64,000 bases of DNA from Siphonodentalium dalli (GCA_032622095.1 CP136063.1:122036723-122100722); one strand, 5' to 3'. Positions 25,204 to 37,905 are shown, counted from the first letter of the stretch. Made by a program: numbers and translations. Notes: generated by a model from the letters alone, not told the origin.

Positions 25204-25960
25204 TAGATTCACTTTGATAGAGAACATGGAATTTCTTTTGAAAACCAGGAAGTGTTGTTTTAAGTAAGTGTCCAAAATTGCTTTAACACTATAATTTCCT
25301 AAAAAATAAACAAATACTTGCACTTCATATGTGCTGCATCTTTTCAATGAATCCATAAATTTGATGTTGTATTTTCAAATCTGGAAGCAGTTTCTGAATA
25401 ATTTCCAGAATAAAGGTGGTGGAATAAAGGGTGCCTGTTTTGTCTAAATTTCTATCACTTCAATATATTGTTATGGGGTACACATAGTCAATACAAAATA
25501 ACTCATGCATGAACATAATTTATCCCTAGAAACTGGCAGGAATGTGACAAAAGCAAGAATTGCTATAACTTGAGGCGCCAAACACCACAGGCCTTCAAAT
25601 TAACTGTCATTTTAGCAGTGACTGATCAAAATATCTTGATCTTCTCTCAGATAAGTAATATTGTGTCCACCAGCAAGATACTTTAGTAGAAAGAATGGCA
25701 TTTCAGCTAATTTATAGATGAATTAACACAAACACAAAAATAAAGAGAAGGGAAATAAATATTCATCATATTCACACCACTACTTCAGTTTAATAAGCCT
25801 TTTATCATAGCCTATTAAATCTATAAAATGAATCACATATTTATGTGTATATTGAGCAATCAGCAGATTGCAAGATTGAACAATTCAACTGGGAGGAATC
25901 ATTTCAAAATTATGGCAAACAAGAGTTGGGCTGTCACCCAGTGTATATATTATACAGATG
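25204..25960. other. Intergenic, no gene seen
   Basis: This is AT-rich sequence without recognisable features. Confidence 0.5.
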
Positions 25961-26460
25961 TGGCACATGGAGCAGTGGTGTTAGCATGCCCAGATAAACA
26001 GGGTGGAATAACTCTAGAATAGATCATCCAGAGAACGCCAAAGAATTTTTTTTTCAAAATATGAGCCATGGTAGAAATATTTATACCAACGGACAAAAAA
26101 ATATTTATAGCTATTATAAAAACAAAGAATATTAACTTTAGAATGATAACACTTTTAACACTATTTGACACATTTAAAAAAAAGATTGTCATGCATAGCG
26201 AACCACCCATACCAAATTTCATTAAGATCTGATAACCAATGGCAAAGAGATAATCATGGTCAGACAAAACATTCGATGACAAAGACAAATCTACTCTTGG
26301 ATAGCTAATGCAGACAAAACCATTTTACACTCCTTTCAGTACCTTGTGATGGTGATCATCCATACCAAAGTTCATTGAAATCTAAACCTGGTATCTGAGG
26401 TATCTTCTTGGAACATATGCTCTACAGATGGGTAGATAACAGACGCCTGACAGAGAATCC
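25961..26460 (+). repeat. Diverged units of the GATAACTCTAGAAT repeat
   Basis: The motifs GGAATAACTCTAGAATAGA (26005), CCATACCAAATTTCATTAAGATC (26208) and CATCCATACCAAAGTTCATTG (26357) match the modules of the 16.5-17.0-kb tandem array. Two or three old units are present. There are no coding features. Confidence 0.5.
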
Positions 26461-26909
26461 ACCATTCACTTATTTTCAACAAGATATAAACATAAGTGAG
26501 ATATAGTGAAGAGAGCCAGAGCAGATAAGCTGACAGTCATTGGTAGAGAGACAGGGAGACAGATGACCACATTGGCACTGTAACCTCATACATGTATTGG
26601 GAACAGCAGTATAGGTTACAATTAAGCAACTGATTATATAATAGGTTACAGGCAACTGATTATATAGAGTTACGTTCTTGAATAGGGTAACTCGAGACAT
26701 CATAAAAAAAACATCTGGCTGCTGATTGGTTGATTATATTTGATGGAAAATTCCCTGAGCGGGAACATAAAATCACAAGCCTATGTATTAAAATAGGGCG
26801 ATCATCTCGCACAATACTCACAGGAGTTATCTTCCTTGATTTCCTTTATATAGCCAAAGGAAGCTGATAGATAACTCACTCACATATGAGATGAGTATTC
26901 ATTGCTCTA
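26461..26909. other. Intergenic, no gene seen
   Basis: A small direct duplication (CAACTGATTATATA at 26629 and 26652) is the only structure noted. Confidence 0.45.
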
Positions 26910-27396
26910 TTAAAGGTACTCAATCCGATAAAACTCCTCTCAATTACTATTTCAATGGCTTCGGGGGTCAAAAATATTTGATTCGAGTCGAGGAAGTCAC
27001 CCATCAAAGCTCAGATTTGTTAGATATCGATTTTAGAAATCTATTATTTTCATTATCTGGAATACTTTCTGGCCCAGAACTCAGTCAAAATTGCGTTATT
27101 ATTACCACTTGATTTTAGAGTTATCCATCCTTGTCTTTTTGAATTGTGTTTTGGTGTACACATCTCGAGCAGGTTACGAAATTGACGGCAATTATTAGTA
27201 CTCATCTCGAGCAAATAACAAATTTCAAAAATCAATATCTAATATCTCTGAGCTTTGTTTGATGGGTTCCTCGACTCGAATCAAATATTTTTTACCCCCA
27301 AAGCCAAAGAAATAGTAATATAGAACCCTCTGATCGGATAGATGTTGTTGGAATCTGTTGAGATAGGGACCCTCTGTTCGGATTGAGTACCTTTAA
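26910..27396. mobile_element. TTAA foldback element, AGGTACTCAATCCG ends, copy A
   Basis: The ends are TTAAAGGTACTCAATCCG and CGGATTGAGTACCTTTAA. The arms share ATTTGATTCGAGTCGAGGAA, CATCAAAGCTCAGA and TCTCGAGCA blocks in inverted order, so the transcript would fold back. A second, shorter copy is at 56330-56684. It is non-coding. Confidence 0.8.
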
Positions 27397-27533
27397 TTGT
27401 ACTCAATTCAAACAGCTAGATCATGGTTCCCTAATACTTTATGAGACCTAATTAAATTCAAGAATTCAAGGCAATTTATCAGTAATTTTCAAATGTTTTT
27501 CAGGGGCGCTAGAGCATATATCTCGGAGCATAG

Positions 27534-27697
27534 AGAATACTTACAGTTTTTGTTTGAATGCCGAAATATCTCATGAGTGTCGGGAAAGAAATATTGAATT
27601 TTCACGAGCAGCTGCAAGTCGCGAATGAAAATTTGTTATTTCTTTCCAGACACTCATGAGATGTTTCAGATATTCAATCAAAAACTGTAGGTATTCT
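27534..27697. mobile_element. Palindromic MITE (AGAATACTTACAGTTTTTG ends)
   Basis: It is an inverted repeat over its full length: AGAATACTTACAGTTTTTG pairs with CAAAAACTGTAGGTATTCT, and ATCTCATGAGTGTCGGGAAAG with CTTTCCAGACACTCATGAGAT. The loop near 27610 holds GAGCAGCTGCAAG. I could not assign a target duplication. Confidence 0.75.
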
Positions 27698-27868
27698 TTT
27701 TATTATATGCACGCTAGTAAAGCTCAAAGTTGCTATAAAGCTATGAGGCATTTTTACTTTTAATAGCACAGCAATTTGAAGAATACTTCATACTAATCAT
27801 AAGTGCACAATTACCTAGATAAAGCAACAAGACTCACGAACAGAAATAAAACACGGAGTCGAAACTAA

Positions 27869-30405
27869 GGGAGCATGTCAAAACCTCTTTCGCATATGCG
27901 AAAAAAAATGCGATAAAACTGCGAAAAATGTGGCGTCATTGACGTTGTTTTTCGACATTATCAGAGTTTTTCCGTCATTATCGCACGCCGTAACGTTGTA
28001 CGTTTTCGTCAAGTTTTCGTCATTTTCGCCGTCTTGGTTCGATGTTTTCGCAATTATCGCAGTTTTGTTTCGCAGTTTTGCTCAAATGTTCGCTGTTTTG
28101 TTTCGACATATTTTCGCAGTCTTTGTTTTCGTCAAAATCGCAACATTATTTCCCTCAATATTGCTGTTGTGTCGATATGATTGGCAGGACAGTTTGTGTT
28201 CAATAAATACATTACTCCATAGTCGCAGTTTTATACCGATGTGTCGCGAACGGGAAGATGTCGGTGTCCATGCTGAAATTTCTCAGATCAGAGTTTTTCT
28301 CATAAGAATTCCCATGATTTAATCGGAGTTTTCTCCAATATGAAAACAATTCCGATTTGATCGGAGTTCTATGTATTAGTAAATTTCTCCGATCTACTGA
28401 AATCTCCGATTTGGTTAATATCGGACAATTCAAACGTTCATGAACTATTATTAATAGAAGAAGTCCCAAATAAATGATTCCCAGACCCGATTTATATAAT
28501 AGGATAGGCCTACAATCATTTCCTACGTTTTGATGTGGCCGCAAATTGGTGGGTTTACAGCAGTGATATTGTATCATTGGTTTACAGTAAATGTTACAGT
28601 ACAATGTTGAAGCCCCCAAAAATCTCGTGCAATAATTGCTACATCGTCGCATTAAGACTGATGCAGTGTTACTGTAAACAATGCAAATTTTGATTTCGAA
28701 AAACGTTTTTTGTGTGTGATTATGTAACTTGTCTTCATTTTGGGTAAACCGTCACCATTTAATTGTGCGAACTATTATGAATAAAAGAATACAGCCGAGG
28801 ACGACAATAAATTATTCCACAACCCCGATTTATAGTATACTTTCTGTATGCCACGTAGAGTTGATTTGTACAGTTTCAATCTGTCTTTCTAGACCAGACA
28901 CATATTTTAATGTGGACACAAATCAGGGGGTTTACGGCATCGTCGGATTCTGAAAGTACCGTAAACCCGGTGGTGGTTTTGTTGTAAACAATGCTCATTT
29001 TCGCAAAATAAGTATGAAATCATTGTTAGATATCGGAAGCACAGCGTCATCATGATTAATTCGTCGGCAAATTTTATTTCAAATCTACACATTTTATTCA
29101 ATTTTATCAGCGATCAGATGCGACAAAGTTAAGTTAATACAAAACATATTATATAATAGTTTGGAATTTCCACGAATTGCACGTGTTATGTTGTGCTATT
29201 TTTAGCACTGTAATTTCCCAGGCCAATCCTAGTTTCGTTTGTGTGTAGCATTGACTGACAGAGGAGTTGAGTGTTATGTTTTTCTCGATTCTTTATTGAA
29301 TGAATAATAAAAACATGGATAATGATATACATACCATTATAAAACAATGAACTTAGGGGGTATGGCTCTATATATGTCGGGAGTTGATACAATGTGATGA
29401 GGGCTTGTTCTATATCCGGCCTATTGCTTCAAATGCTGGATGGACGGTTGTCGCTCCCGTTGTGGGTGGGTGCAGCTGGTTTCAAATTTCTGTGTGATTT
29501 CATCTTTTTTCTGTTAGATGTGTGATACCTGGGGTTGTGAAAACCCTAACTTCTTCGTACTGTCGACCAGTGTAAACTGCTGGTCTAATATTTTCCCAGC
29601 TGCGTATATGTCTGCTAACGATAGATCTGTTCGATTTCATCACTGTTTCTAGCCATGATCGAACTGATATTATGACATCAAGTCGCTTCATTTTGGAATT
29701 TTATATATCAGATGTGTTGTTTTTGTCCAACGAGTTAAACCATTCTTCACTAATTGAGAAGACATCATGACAACAACAACAACAACAACAAAACTGTCGC
29801 ACAGTTCACGCATAGTTGTGGGGGGCCGCCGTATATGCGTCATTATATGTCAGTAGGCCTATATGTTTGTATAGCCTTTTGCTACATGTCACCCCTTCAC
29901 ACATTTGGAATGGGTTGACTATTGTTTAATTAGGCCTTGTGCGAACTCATAGCTATCAAAACAGTCGAACTGTCAAGTCGTTGTACTCGTGTGTTAACCG
30001 CATAGAGTTGTTTGTATGGCCTTTGGCTGAACTTTATTTTCCTTCACACAATTCAGCCAATAAAAATTCAGCTGGCATCTGATTACGCAGAAGGCAAAAA
30101 TAAATGTGCGAATTTATGAAGTGCGACAACATCGTATCGATGTTTTCATTAACTTTTCGTCGTTTGCGAATATCGATCAATGTTTCGACGTCGCGACTTT
30201 CGCGTTGTCGAAAGTTTCAACATTTTACGGAAATGTTTGGTCTGTTGTGGTTTCGATGTTATCGCACTTCTATGGCCAGTCGCTTTGGACGTTATCGCAT
30301 TATTTTGTCATTTCCGACATTTCATTTTTGCACATTTACGTCAAAACTTTTTCGACATTATCGACAATATTTTCGCATATGCGAAAGAGGTTTTGACATG
30401 CTCCC
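27869..30405 (+). mobile_element. PIF/Harbinger-like non-autonomous element, copy 1 (complete)
   Basis: The perfect terminal inverted repeats are at least 36 bp (GGGAGCATGTCAAAACC...TTTCGCATATGCGAAA), flanked by TAA on both sides (27866-27868 and 30406-30408). A 3-bp TWA duplication and GGG start are typical of PIF/Harbinger. About 330 bp next to each end is packed with CGAAA/TTTCG words and GCGATAA/TTATCGC. The middle has GGTTTACAG/GTAAACC palindromic words and an (AAC)n tract at 29767-29793. No transposase ORF is present. The inverted partner is at 17060-20738. Confidence 0.85.
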
Positions 30406-30408
30406 TAA

Positions 30409-31130
30409 CAAGTCTCCTTGTCACCATAGTGTTTTTAGACGTAGCGTACGGAATGTGAAGACGACAAACCGGAAGTCAAAGGTCACCTGGCACTATTTCC
30501 TGTTATTAAACGACCGTTTAATATCACAATTTATAGAATGGGTTTATTGAATGGAATAAGGGTAGGATCATGTAATAAATAGCTATATTGCCCAAATAGA
30601 ACAAAATATATCAATTTTAGTAGCTTCAGTATGAGCTTGGTACTAGTACTTGGTGCCTAAAAATGTTGTGGGATTACAAAAAATTTGCCTTTTCACCATT
30701 TTAATATGCCAAAAGACAATATTTCACTCACGCAACTAAAAAGTGCACTTTTATGGATGTTATATGCCCTCTTGCCTTCAGTTGCTTTTGGTGTCTCTTG
30801 TGTATTTTGCAAAATCTTCCCATTATGTGTTAAGCGATGAGTCTATATATTCATGTCACCAAAAATAAAGGCCTGTATTAACCTCTTCACAGCTGAATGA
30901 CTTTATGACATCGTGTGTTGGGCTGTGGTCTTTTTATAATGGCTATTTTGCAGTGGAAAAATATAATGTGAATGTCATGAAGACCCTAAAATCTGACTAC
31001 ACGCAAAGGTTTATTACAATACACAATCCTGGAACATAACAAGAGGTTGCACTACAGGTGCTGGGACACCCCCATGGTGGAAATTGAAATATGGGCAGGT
31101 CGGAAACCAAATTGTGAAGAAAAAAAATGT
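30409..31130. other. Intergenic; contains a TTAACCTCTT fragment
   Basis: There is no gene. 30878-31045 is a left-end fragment of the AACCTCTT-end family: TTAACCTCTTCACAGCTGAATGAC, then GACATCGTGTGTTGGGCTGT. Confidence 0.55.
30878..31045. mobile_element. Left fragment of AACCTCTT-end TTAA family
   Basis: It matches 4945-5110 (TGACATTATGACATCGTGTG, CAGTGGAAAAATATAA, CAATC.TGGAACAT). The right end is missing, replaced by repeat sequence after about 31045. Confidence 0.65.
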
Positions 31131-31164
31131 GATGAACAAATTACTTGAAATTCTAAGGAACGCT

Positions 31165-31390
31165 GGATGGAAATCCAGCATTTTCATATAAAGAAAGAGG
31201 GATAACTCTTGAATAGAAAATGTGAACAACGTCAAGGAACCCTCTTTTGAAGCCCTCCTGATGCCAAACCTGCATACCAAATTTAATTGATATGCAATAA
31301 CCCATGGTTGTGATATATGAGATGGCAGGACGCATGTAATCCAGTATACCCCCCCCCCCCCATCTTTTGGATGGGAGTATAATTGTACTG
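31165..31390 (+). repeat. 3' fragment of microsatellite-type repeat with poly-C end
   Basis: A GGATAACTCTTGAATAGAAAA module, then CATACCAAATTTAATTGATATG, then CCAGTATACC with a 13-C run, and GGATGGGAGTATAAT. The same tail order (CCAGTATACCCCCC...GTGGTATAAT) closes the array at 59452-59500. Confidence 0.6.
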
Positions 31391-32042
31391 TTTTTAAACA
31401 TCTTGACACACTGGCTGTGAGGTATTAATTTCCCAGATCTCATGATGAATGATGACTACCCACTAAAGGCAATAGGCCTCTATTCACTACGGACATGTCG
31501 CATACTCAGTAAGGACATTTCGCGTGAATTCACTGTATATATAATTTAGCAGTATTACAATGTGCTCTTTTTATCACACTTTTGCATAAAAAAAATATCC
31601 CTTTAATTTCTTTGAATTTACTGCCTACTATGTCTGTTTCACTATGAAATAGTCACATAATTATATTCCACATTATCCTTAAACTGGATCCTGGATTCCA
31701 TATGCTTTTTAAAGTAAGATTCCGGATTGCAAGAGAGTAGGGGGTGGTAACCTCTTGGAGTGTGCCCTCGATTTAAAAAATATAATATCAAATCACCTGC
31801 ACACATGCTTTTCAAAATTGTTTGCCCTGAGAAATGGGAAATTTACTTTGAGTGGTCTTATCAAAGTATGAGAAGACACATGATTACTCAGAATTGTCCT
31901 GACAGGTGAAAAGAAGCGTTGATTCTCCTATCTCGCTACTGTCGATCTCCTTTCTGAACACACACTATCTCCATTCAGCACAGGTCAAAATACCCAAAAG
32001 AGGCTCTGCAGTAATCGAAGATAGATTATTTTGATAGAAATA
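31391..32042. other. Intergenic, no gene seen
   Basis: This is AT-rich sequence with no recognisable feature. Confidence 0.45.
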
Positions 32043-32280
32043 AAAATAGGGCTGAGATAGAGTTAACTCCCTGCAATCACTATTCTGCTTGGATGATAGC
32101 ATCATGGCTCGATATGTAATAAGATGGAGTCTGTTAAAAGGAGAAGGAGAATCATTGCTCATTGAGATAGAGTTACCTCCCAGCAATCACTATTTTGCTT
32201 GGTTGTTACCCGCATGGCAAATAGGTAATATGGTCCGAGACTATTAACAGAAGAATTGATCACTCATTACAAAATTAATT
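32043..32280. repeat. Diverged ~120-bp tandem duplication
   Basis: GAGATAGAGTTAACTCCC, then CAATCACTATTCTGCTTGG (first unit, from about 32052) recurs as GAGATAGAGTTACCTCCC, then CAATCACTATTTTGCTTGG (from 32164). It is non-coding. Confidence 0.75.
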
Positions 32281-32460
32281 GCTGGGCTACTTTCTGATTT
32301 TCCAGAGCAGTTAGCCGAAAACTCTTCATTTTTATCATATCAGGAATTAAATAGTAGAAATGAAACGCTCCTTTATTGTTGCATGCTGCAGGATAAATAG
32401 ACTCTATTACATAATTTCAAGAAGTCTTTCACAGCAATTATAATCAGTATACAATATATA

Positions 32461-35400
32461 CAGTAAAACCTCTCCAAACCGGACCCTCTTTAAAGTGGGG
32501 CCGTCAGAGATAAAAAAGTACCTCAAAACTGACAGAAAATACGTTTATTTAAACCACTATTATCTATTCTATCATAATCAGTTAAAAATCCGACACGAAA
32601 CGGCCTAATTAGTGAGATATACGCCTCGAAAAACAATTGTTTTTTCATTTTCGAGAGACTTTAGAAAGTCTCATGGCGGTGGTCACGTGACACACAACGT
32701 CATAAACAGAGAACGCGGACGTGAACACATTGGCCGAGTGCTTTCTATTTCTGTTTTTCTATGCGACCGGTGATACCCCCCCCCCCCCCCCACCCCGGGT
32801 TGATAACTCGTACTACTAGTAGCAATATACATTGGTGTTTTAGTTGCGTTAATTAATATCTAGCTGTGAATCAGTAGGCATGTATAAAGCTGAACACTGA
32901 TTATTTGAATCAAAGTACAAAATAATAAATAATTCAAGTAAAATGTGATCCCACAATATTGTGAGCGAATGTGCAAAAAAGAAACAAATTACGTACACAA
33001 AATAAATGAGGGGGTGGTCAAACATGGGCTAAATGTGTGCCCACGTCCACTTATATATACCAAACAAGATATTTAGCCTTTGGCTGGTTGTCTGGATATG
33101 TTGGGTTAATAATTTGACTGACCATATATTTGTAGTCCAGCCCAATTAGTATTAAAATTGTTTTATTTTTTAATAATTTCTGTATAACTTTACAATAATA
33201 TTGTGCACACGTTATGGGTGGGGACACCGTTCATCATAGACAACTGACTTAAAATAAGATATGTATGAAATTAAATACAAAATAGAAAAGTGTTGTACTC
33301 ACGTCACCAGCATATTATCTGGTTAAATTTGACGACTTTTACGCAATAAATATGTACGTTTATTTTGAACTACATATTATGAATGTGTAGTATCACAATC
33401 AACTCTATCACCATCCGAAGATTCCACAAAGTTTCATAATGTAGTGTAATTCTTTGCCACATAAACCGAGCATGAAGAAAACAAGTCCTTATATAAAATA
33501 TAATGAGGTCACACGAAACACTGGCGATACAATAGCCAACTAGACATGTCGAAATGAAAATATTCCTTTCAAAACATACACTTAAAACACTTTTCCTCTA
33601 TGAAATTGTATCTGAAAAATCCTCCCGCTGTTGACTGAGATGTACAGTCGAATCACGAAGTTCCATTCCTGCAAAACTGGCGATACAATACAACGAATAC
33701 ATGATATTTTTGAAACTCATGTTGCAATAAACATTACTCAATAACGCACCCACGTATACTAGCCTTGTAATTTGTATCACTCCGCCAAAGGTACCGATAT
33801 CCAACAAAATGGTTTCACGTTTATTTTTTTAACAGTGGAAAATATTTTATCTTATGAACACTCAGGTGTTCTTGTAGTTTTATTTTTGCGCATAAATAAG
33901 ACAGACATAGATACGTAGTTCATGTCTGACACATGATCTATATTGTTTTGCGTTTGTTCCGAATGCACAGTGTATGGACTTAGCAGACTTTGCTGGTGAA
34001 ACAGAACTCACGTGATGAAATGCCATATTTGAGGACATATAACAAATTAATAGTCATATTCCCTGCTTTTCTGATGGTTTTTTAACTATATTAGATTAAA
34101 AAAAATTGTGATAGTTGATGAGAAGTCGGTATTCTTAAAAGTGCACACATAGGCCTATTGTCTGTGTAAATAAAAGTTTGGTGTATTTATTCTCAGTAAC
34201 CATGCAGGTTATGTATAAAGTCACAACAATACTACGATTCCGAGCGATCGGCTTCCCCACTCTTGTAAGAGAAATAGTTTTCATTCAAGATTCGCCATTC
34301 CCGGTGACAAAATTAATTTGCGTGAATCTAATTTCCAAATTCCTTAGTTACAAAATTATTTTTTTTATGTCTAACAGTGAGTACTATATCAGTCAGATAA
34401 CTTAAAACACAAAGCGTACATAGCGCTTTACAGTTATCGGTCTCGGGTAGTCGATTCGGCTGTAGTCACGACTGGCAACGATTGTATTGTCATTGAGGGA
34501 TGAAAGATGCATCACTTACATTGTATATTATTCAGATTTTTTAATTTGTGTCAGTTACACTTTAAACCGAATCCCTCTCCATACCGACCAAATTGTCCGG
34601 ACCCGAATACACCCAAGTGCATTCTCACTAAAAAATTACCTCAGTAAACTGGAAACTCTCTATTCCAAACATTGGACGGCTTTTCTAGTCCAAAATGAAC
34701 AAATATATTTTTACCTCCGAAATCCAAATGCAGAAAGCGATACCAACCAAACGCACGTGCAGTAGATTTGACATACTTGATGCTGAACTAATGTTGGCTC
34801 TAGTGTAGACTAGGGATCCTTTATAAGTTTAAATTTCTGGTCTATATATACCGTCACCTTTGAGCGCCTGTTTTCCTGATGGATCATTCATTGTGACAGG
34901 TTGATTAACTGTATTGGTGACAATACACTACCACTGTGTATGTTTAGTATTTAGTTTGGACACTGGTCGTAAAAATAAAAACGATTCAGAACAATGTTTG
35001 ATGTAAAAACAAAATGTGCTGAATCTCCGTGAAGTCATCATTGTTCACTCAATGTGTTAAATAAGCATTCAGTTATCTAATCAGACACCTGTTGTTATAA
35101 TCCAGTTCAAAGCGGTCACTGAACAAAACACTGCTAATTAAATCGGTACTCATATACAAGCTAAGGTACGATACTACTATACTAACGGTGCAACATTTTT
35201 AAGCGACATTTTGTAAAATTTATCATTTCCATGTTTCCTGTCTTATATATACATGTGTTTAATATGTCTTAACACCATGTTTTAAATTCTTATTGTAACG
35301 TGACTTTTATCTATTGTTATTTATATTTTATTTGGTACTTTATTGAATAAATTTTAATTAATCAGTAATGAGTTGGTTGTGCTTGGACAACAACGTCAAT

Positions 35401-35506
35401 ACATTCCCGATCATATAGTGCGATTTTGTATAAACCGACACACCTCTCTAAATAAACAGAAGGGCTGGTCCGAAGGGTCAGTGCTTTGTTTGGAGAGGTT
35501 TTACTG
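32461..35506. mobile_element. Pogo/Tc1-mariner-like element, 3.05 kb, no transposase
   Basis: The left end CAGTAAAACCTCTCCAAAC follows TA. The right end is its exact inverse (GTTTGGAGAGGTTTTACTG), and the right TA is changed to TT. Related subterminal words (CCGGACC, GGTCCGAAGG) lie near the ends, and pogo-like TCTCCATACCGACC / TCTATTCCAAACATTGGAC words occur at 34575-34680. Ends of the CAGTAAAACCTC type are known from pogo/Tigger elements. None of the short ORFs inside resembles a DDE transposase. A 16-C run lies at 32776-32791. Confidence 0.65.
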
Positions 35507-35899
35507 TTTAAGTATAACATTTACATAGCTCGTCTGTGTTATACTAAATCCTGTTCAGTGATTGGTCAACTGCCAATTGGGTCACCGGTTTCATACCCCA
35601 ATGACACAGACTGTAACACGAACACGACATCACAAATTGTTGGCCTAAGATCTAAAAGCGGTCAGCAGAATAATTGGGTGTGCTTTTCAAAGTTCAGCCG
35701 AATTGCAACTGAAGCAAGTTATTTATATTGATCACATTATCATTGATAAGTGCTTGGAAATCTTATATTGTGCTGACTTAATGTTCTGCGTGGGCTAGTC
35801 TCAAATTATCTGCAGATTTTTTGAAAATAGATAAGAATACACTCAGCTTTTGTATGGGAATAAATCATCAAACATCTATATAAATATAACTAATGAATG
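35507..35899. other. Intergenic, no gene seen
   Basis: A short plus-strand ORF (to 35731) is not recognisable, and no repeat was noted. Confidence 0.4.
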
Positions 35900-36030
35900 T
35901 AGTGGGTGTGTGTATTATTTGGAGATACAGCGCTGTGGTAATTGAGGGTACATTTAGTGTGAACTGCAAAGCACGATGTGCGCCAAAGACCACAGCGCCA
36001 TATCCCCCCCAATAACATACACACCCACTA
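35900..36030. mobile_element. Small palindromic element (TAGTGGGTGTGTGTAT ends)
   Basis: TAGTGGGTGTGTGTATTATT at the left pairs with AATAACATACACACCCACTA at the right. GGAGATACAGCGCTGTGGT pairs with ACCACAGCGCCATATCC. The loop is about 50 bp. This is a single copy here with no clear target duplication. Confidence 0.7.
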
Positions 36031-36994
36031 CCATTGATTTCTTAAATAAATTTTATATCAACCTTTATCCACTATTGATTCACTTTATCATATCAGGAAT
36101 GACTAAGAATAAGAAATAAAAATGAATTGCTCTTTAGTGTTGCATGCTGAAGGAAACAAGGGACCCTATGACGACCACTTCAGCACTTTGTTATGATGAC
36201 CACTTCGGGAATTCTTTACGCGCATATACATGTATCAGTAAATATGATATATTTACCAATATTGTTTGATCACAGGAATACAACATCGTGAAACTGCTAG
36301 TTTTAATTTGATGCTTGCAGGTTATGTTTTGCTCCAAAATTTTTTTACTCACAGCTCATGAGGGTTGTGTGCAAGAATTCTGTTACTTACCTGCAAAGAG
36401 AAAAAATAAGAGTAAAAATGAATGGTGCATGAAAAATTATGCAAAATAATCCATGAACAAACAATATCAGAGTTTCAAAGGAATACATTAGGAGCAGGGA
36501 TGTATTGATGGGGGGGGGGGGTGTAATGTGGTGTCTCACCCTAACAGGGAAGGGGTAATTTTAATTTGTAGGGGGAAATCTCAAGGACTCGATCAGATTC
36601 TGTGCAGCAAAATTTACCATTATATGCCAAAATCTCCAAATTTTTAAATGACTAATTAATTACTTTTTCTCGAGTAATTTGTAATTGGGCCATTTCTCAA
36701 TTACAAGTAATTGGAAGTAATTAATTACTTGGATAAATAGGCATGTAGTTCAGTTAATTTTTCAATTACATCCAATTTCTTTCCAAATTGATCATGCTTA
36801 AAATTAAAAGAGGACATTATATTTTGGACCTGTTTACACTCACGGTCTGGTACTTTCCAGTCCGGTTCACTATTTTACGTTGAGCATCCTATTGCAAATT
36901 TATTGCATACTTGTCCCAACATACAATTAGCAATGATGTATTAATGGGTTCAAGTGGTTAATAGTCAAATATTTGATGCCACGAACCAACATGC
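36031..36994. other. Intergenic, no gene seen
   Basis: At 36086-36158 a 70-bp stretch (TTTATCATATCAGGAAT...TGTTGCATGCTG) repeats 32332-32397, just outside the pogo-like element. A 12-G run lies at 36510-36521. A TAATTACTT-rich low-complexity patch lies at 36645-36780. Confidence 0.5.
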
Positions 36995-37009
36995 TGCCCC
37001 TTACATTTC

Positions 37010-37375
37010 CCAAGTGTGTTATAAGTGTCAAATAAGTGTTGCATAAGTGTAGGAAAATTTTTCCTCTAAGTGTGCACTTACAACCAAGTGTACAAGTCCA
37101 ACAGTGGCAGTAAGTGTAGTGCAAGTGTAACATAAGTGTACAATAAGTGTACGTTCCAACTATGTAAATGAGGTGAGTGTCATATAAGTGTATGATTCTA
37201 AAGTGTGGTATAAGTGTATGTTGGCAAGTGTAATAGAACTGTATAATAATTGCAAGTGTTTTATAAGTGTAAGTTCTGAATGGGGTTGTAAGTGTATTGT
37301 AAGTGTACAATGGTGATTGTGATGCAAGTGTATTATATAAGTGTATAGTACATGTATTAGTAAAATAAGTGTATA
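37010..37375. repeat. Left AAGTGTA subterminal array
   Basis: It holds about 20 irregularly spaced copies of (T/C)AAGTGTA. Spacing varies from about 11 to 35 bp, so this is a motif cluster and not a tandem satellite. The Tyr/Thr-rich minus-strand frame is a by-product. Confidence 0.85.
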
Positions 37376-37646
37376 TCATAGATGGGCATGCACATATTAA
37401 ATTTCACTATCAAAGATGGCAATTGATGCATTAATCAAGGGAATCACATTCACAATGATTTAGACTGATAAAATACTTTATTATATTATATTAATAATGT
37501 TTTAATATATAAACCATCTATCGATTAGGTTCCTTGGCTCAATAAATATATTTCATAAATCTGGTGCTGATAGTGATATGCGAAGTTTGAATGAGCTGAA
37601 GTATCTTCAAGCTTGTCTCTTCCCGTTTGTCTTTACTCCACTTTTG

Positions 37647-37865
37647 TCATGATGTCCATGTCATATTTAAAGCATGCAGTGCCTGCTGTGGGATGTTTAG
37701 TTTAGCACGGTGAGTGAGAGAAATTTGCAAACGTTGGCATGACCGATTCCATTTTTTTTTGGCCAAAAAAGCTGTAAGTGAGTCATTTTTTTCTTCTTCT
37801 GATGTCACATTGTCTCTGAGATGATCCAATTCCAATGTGCTCTGTGTGCCCAGTCTACCCCTCCG
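37647..37865 (-). pseudogene. Coding-like fragment inside TIR element
   Basis: The minus-strand frame ends with TGA after ...LHALNMTWTS. It reads as a charged, plausibly real protein: ELDHLRDNVTSEEEKNDSL, then FLAKKKWNRSCQRLQISL, then HRAKLNIPQQAL. There is a stop just upstream near 37870, so the fragment is either an exon or the residue of a broken ORF. I recognise no domain. Together with the two fragments upstream on the same strand it suggests a former gene, either a transposon protein or a captured host sequence. Confidence 0.35.
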
Positions 37866-37905
37866 CCAAAATTAGTTTTGTCCGGTATCACAAGCATTTG
37901 AACAA

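Noticed and set aside
31014-31443. ORFs of 131 and 96 codons on the minus strand
   Set aside because: They span a poly-C tract and a known repeat tail, with no recognisable domain.
36927-37379. 150-codon minus-strand ORF rich in Tyr and Thr
   Set aside because: It is the translation of the AAGTGTA array (TACACTT codons); composition follows the repeat.
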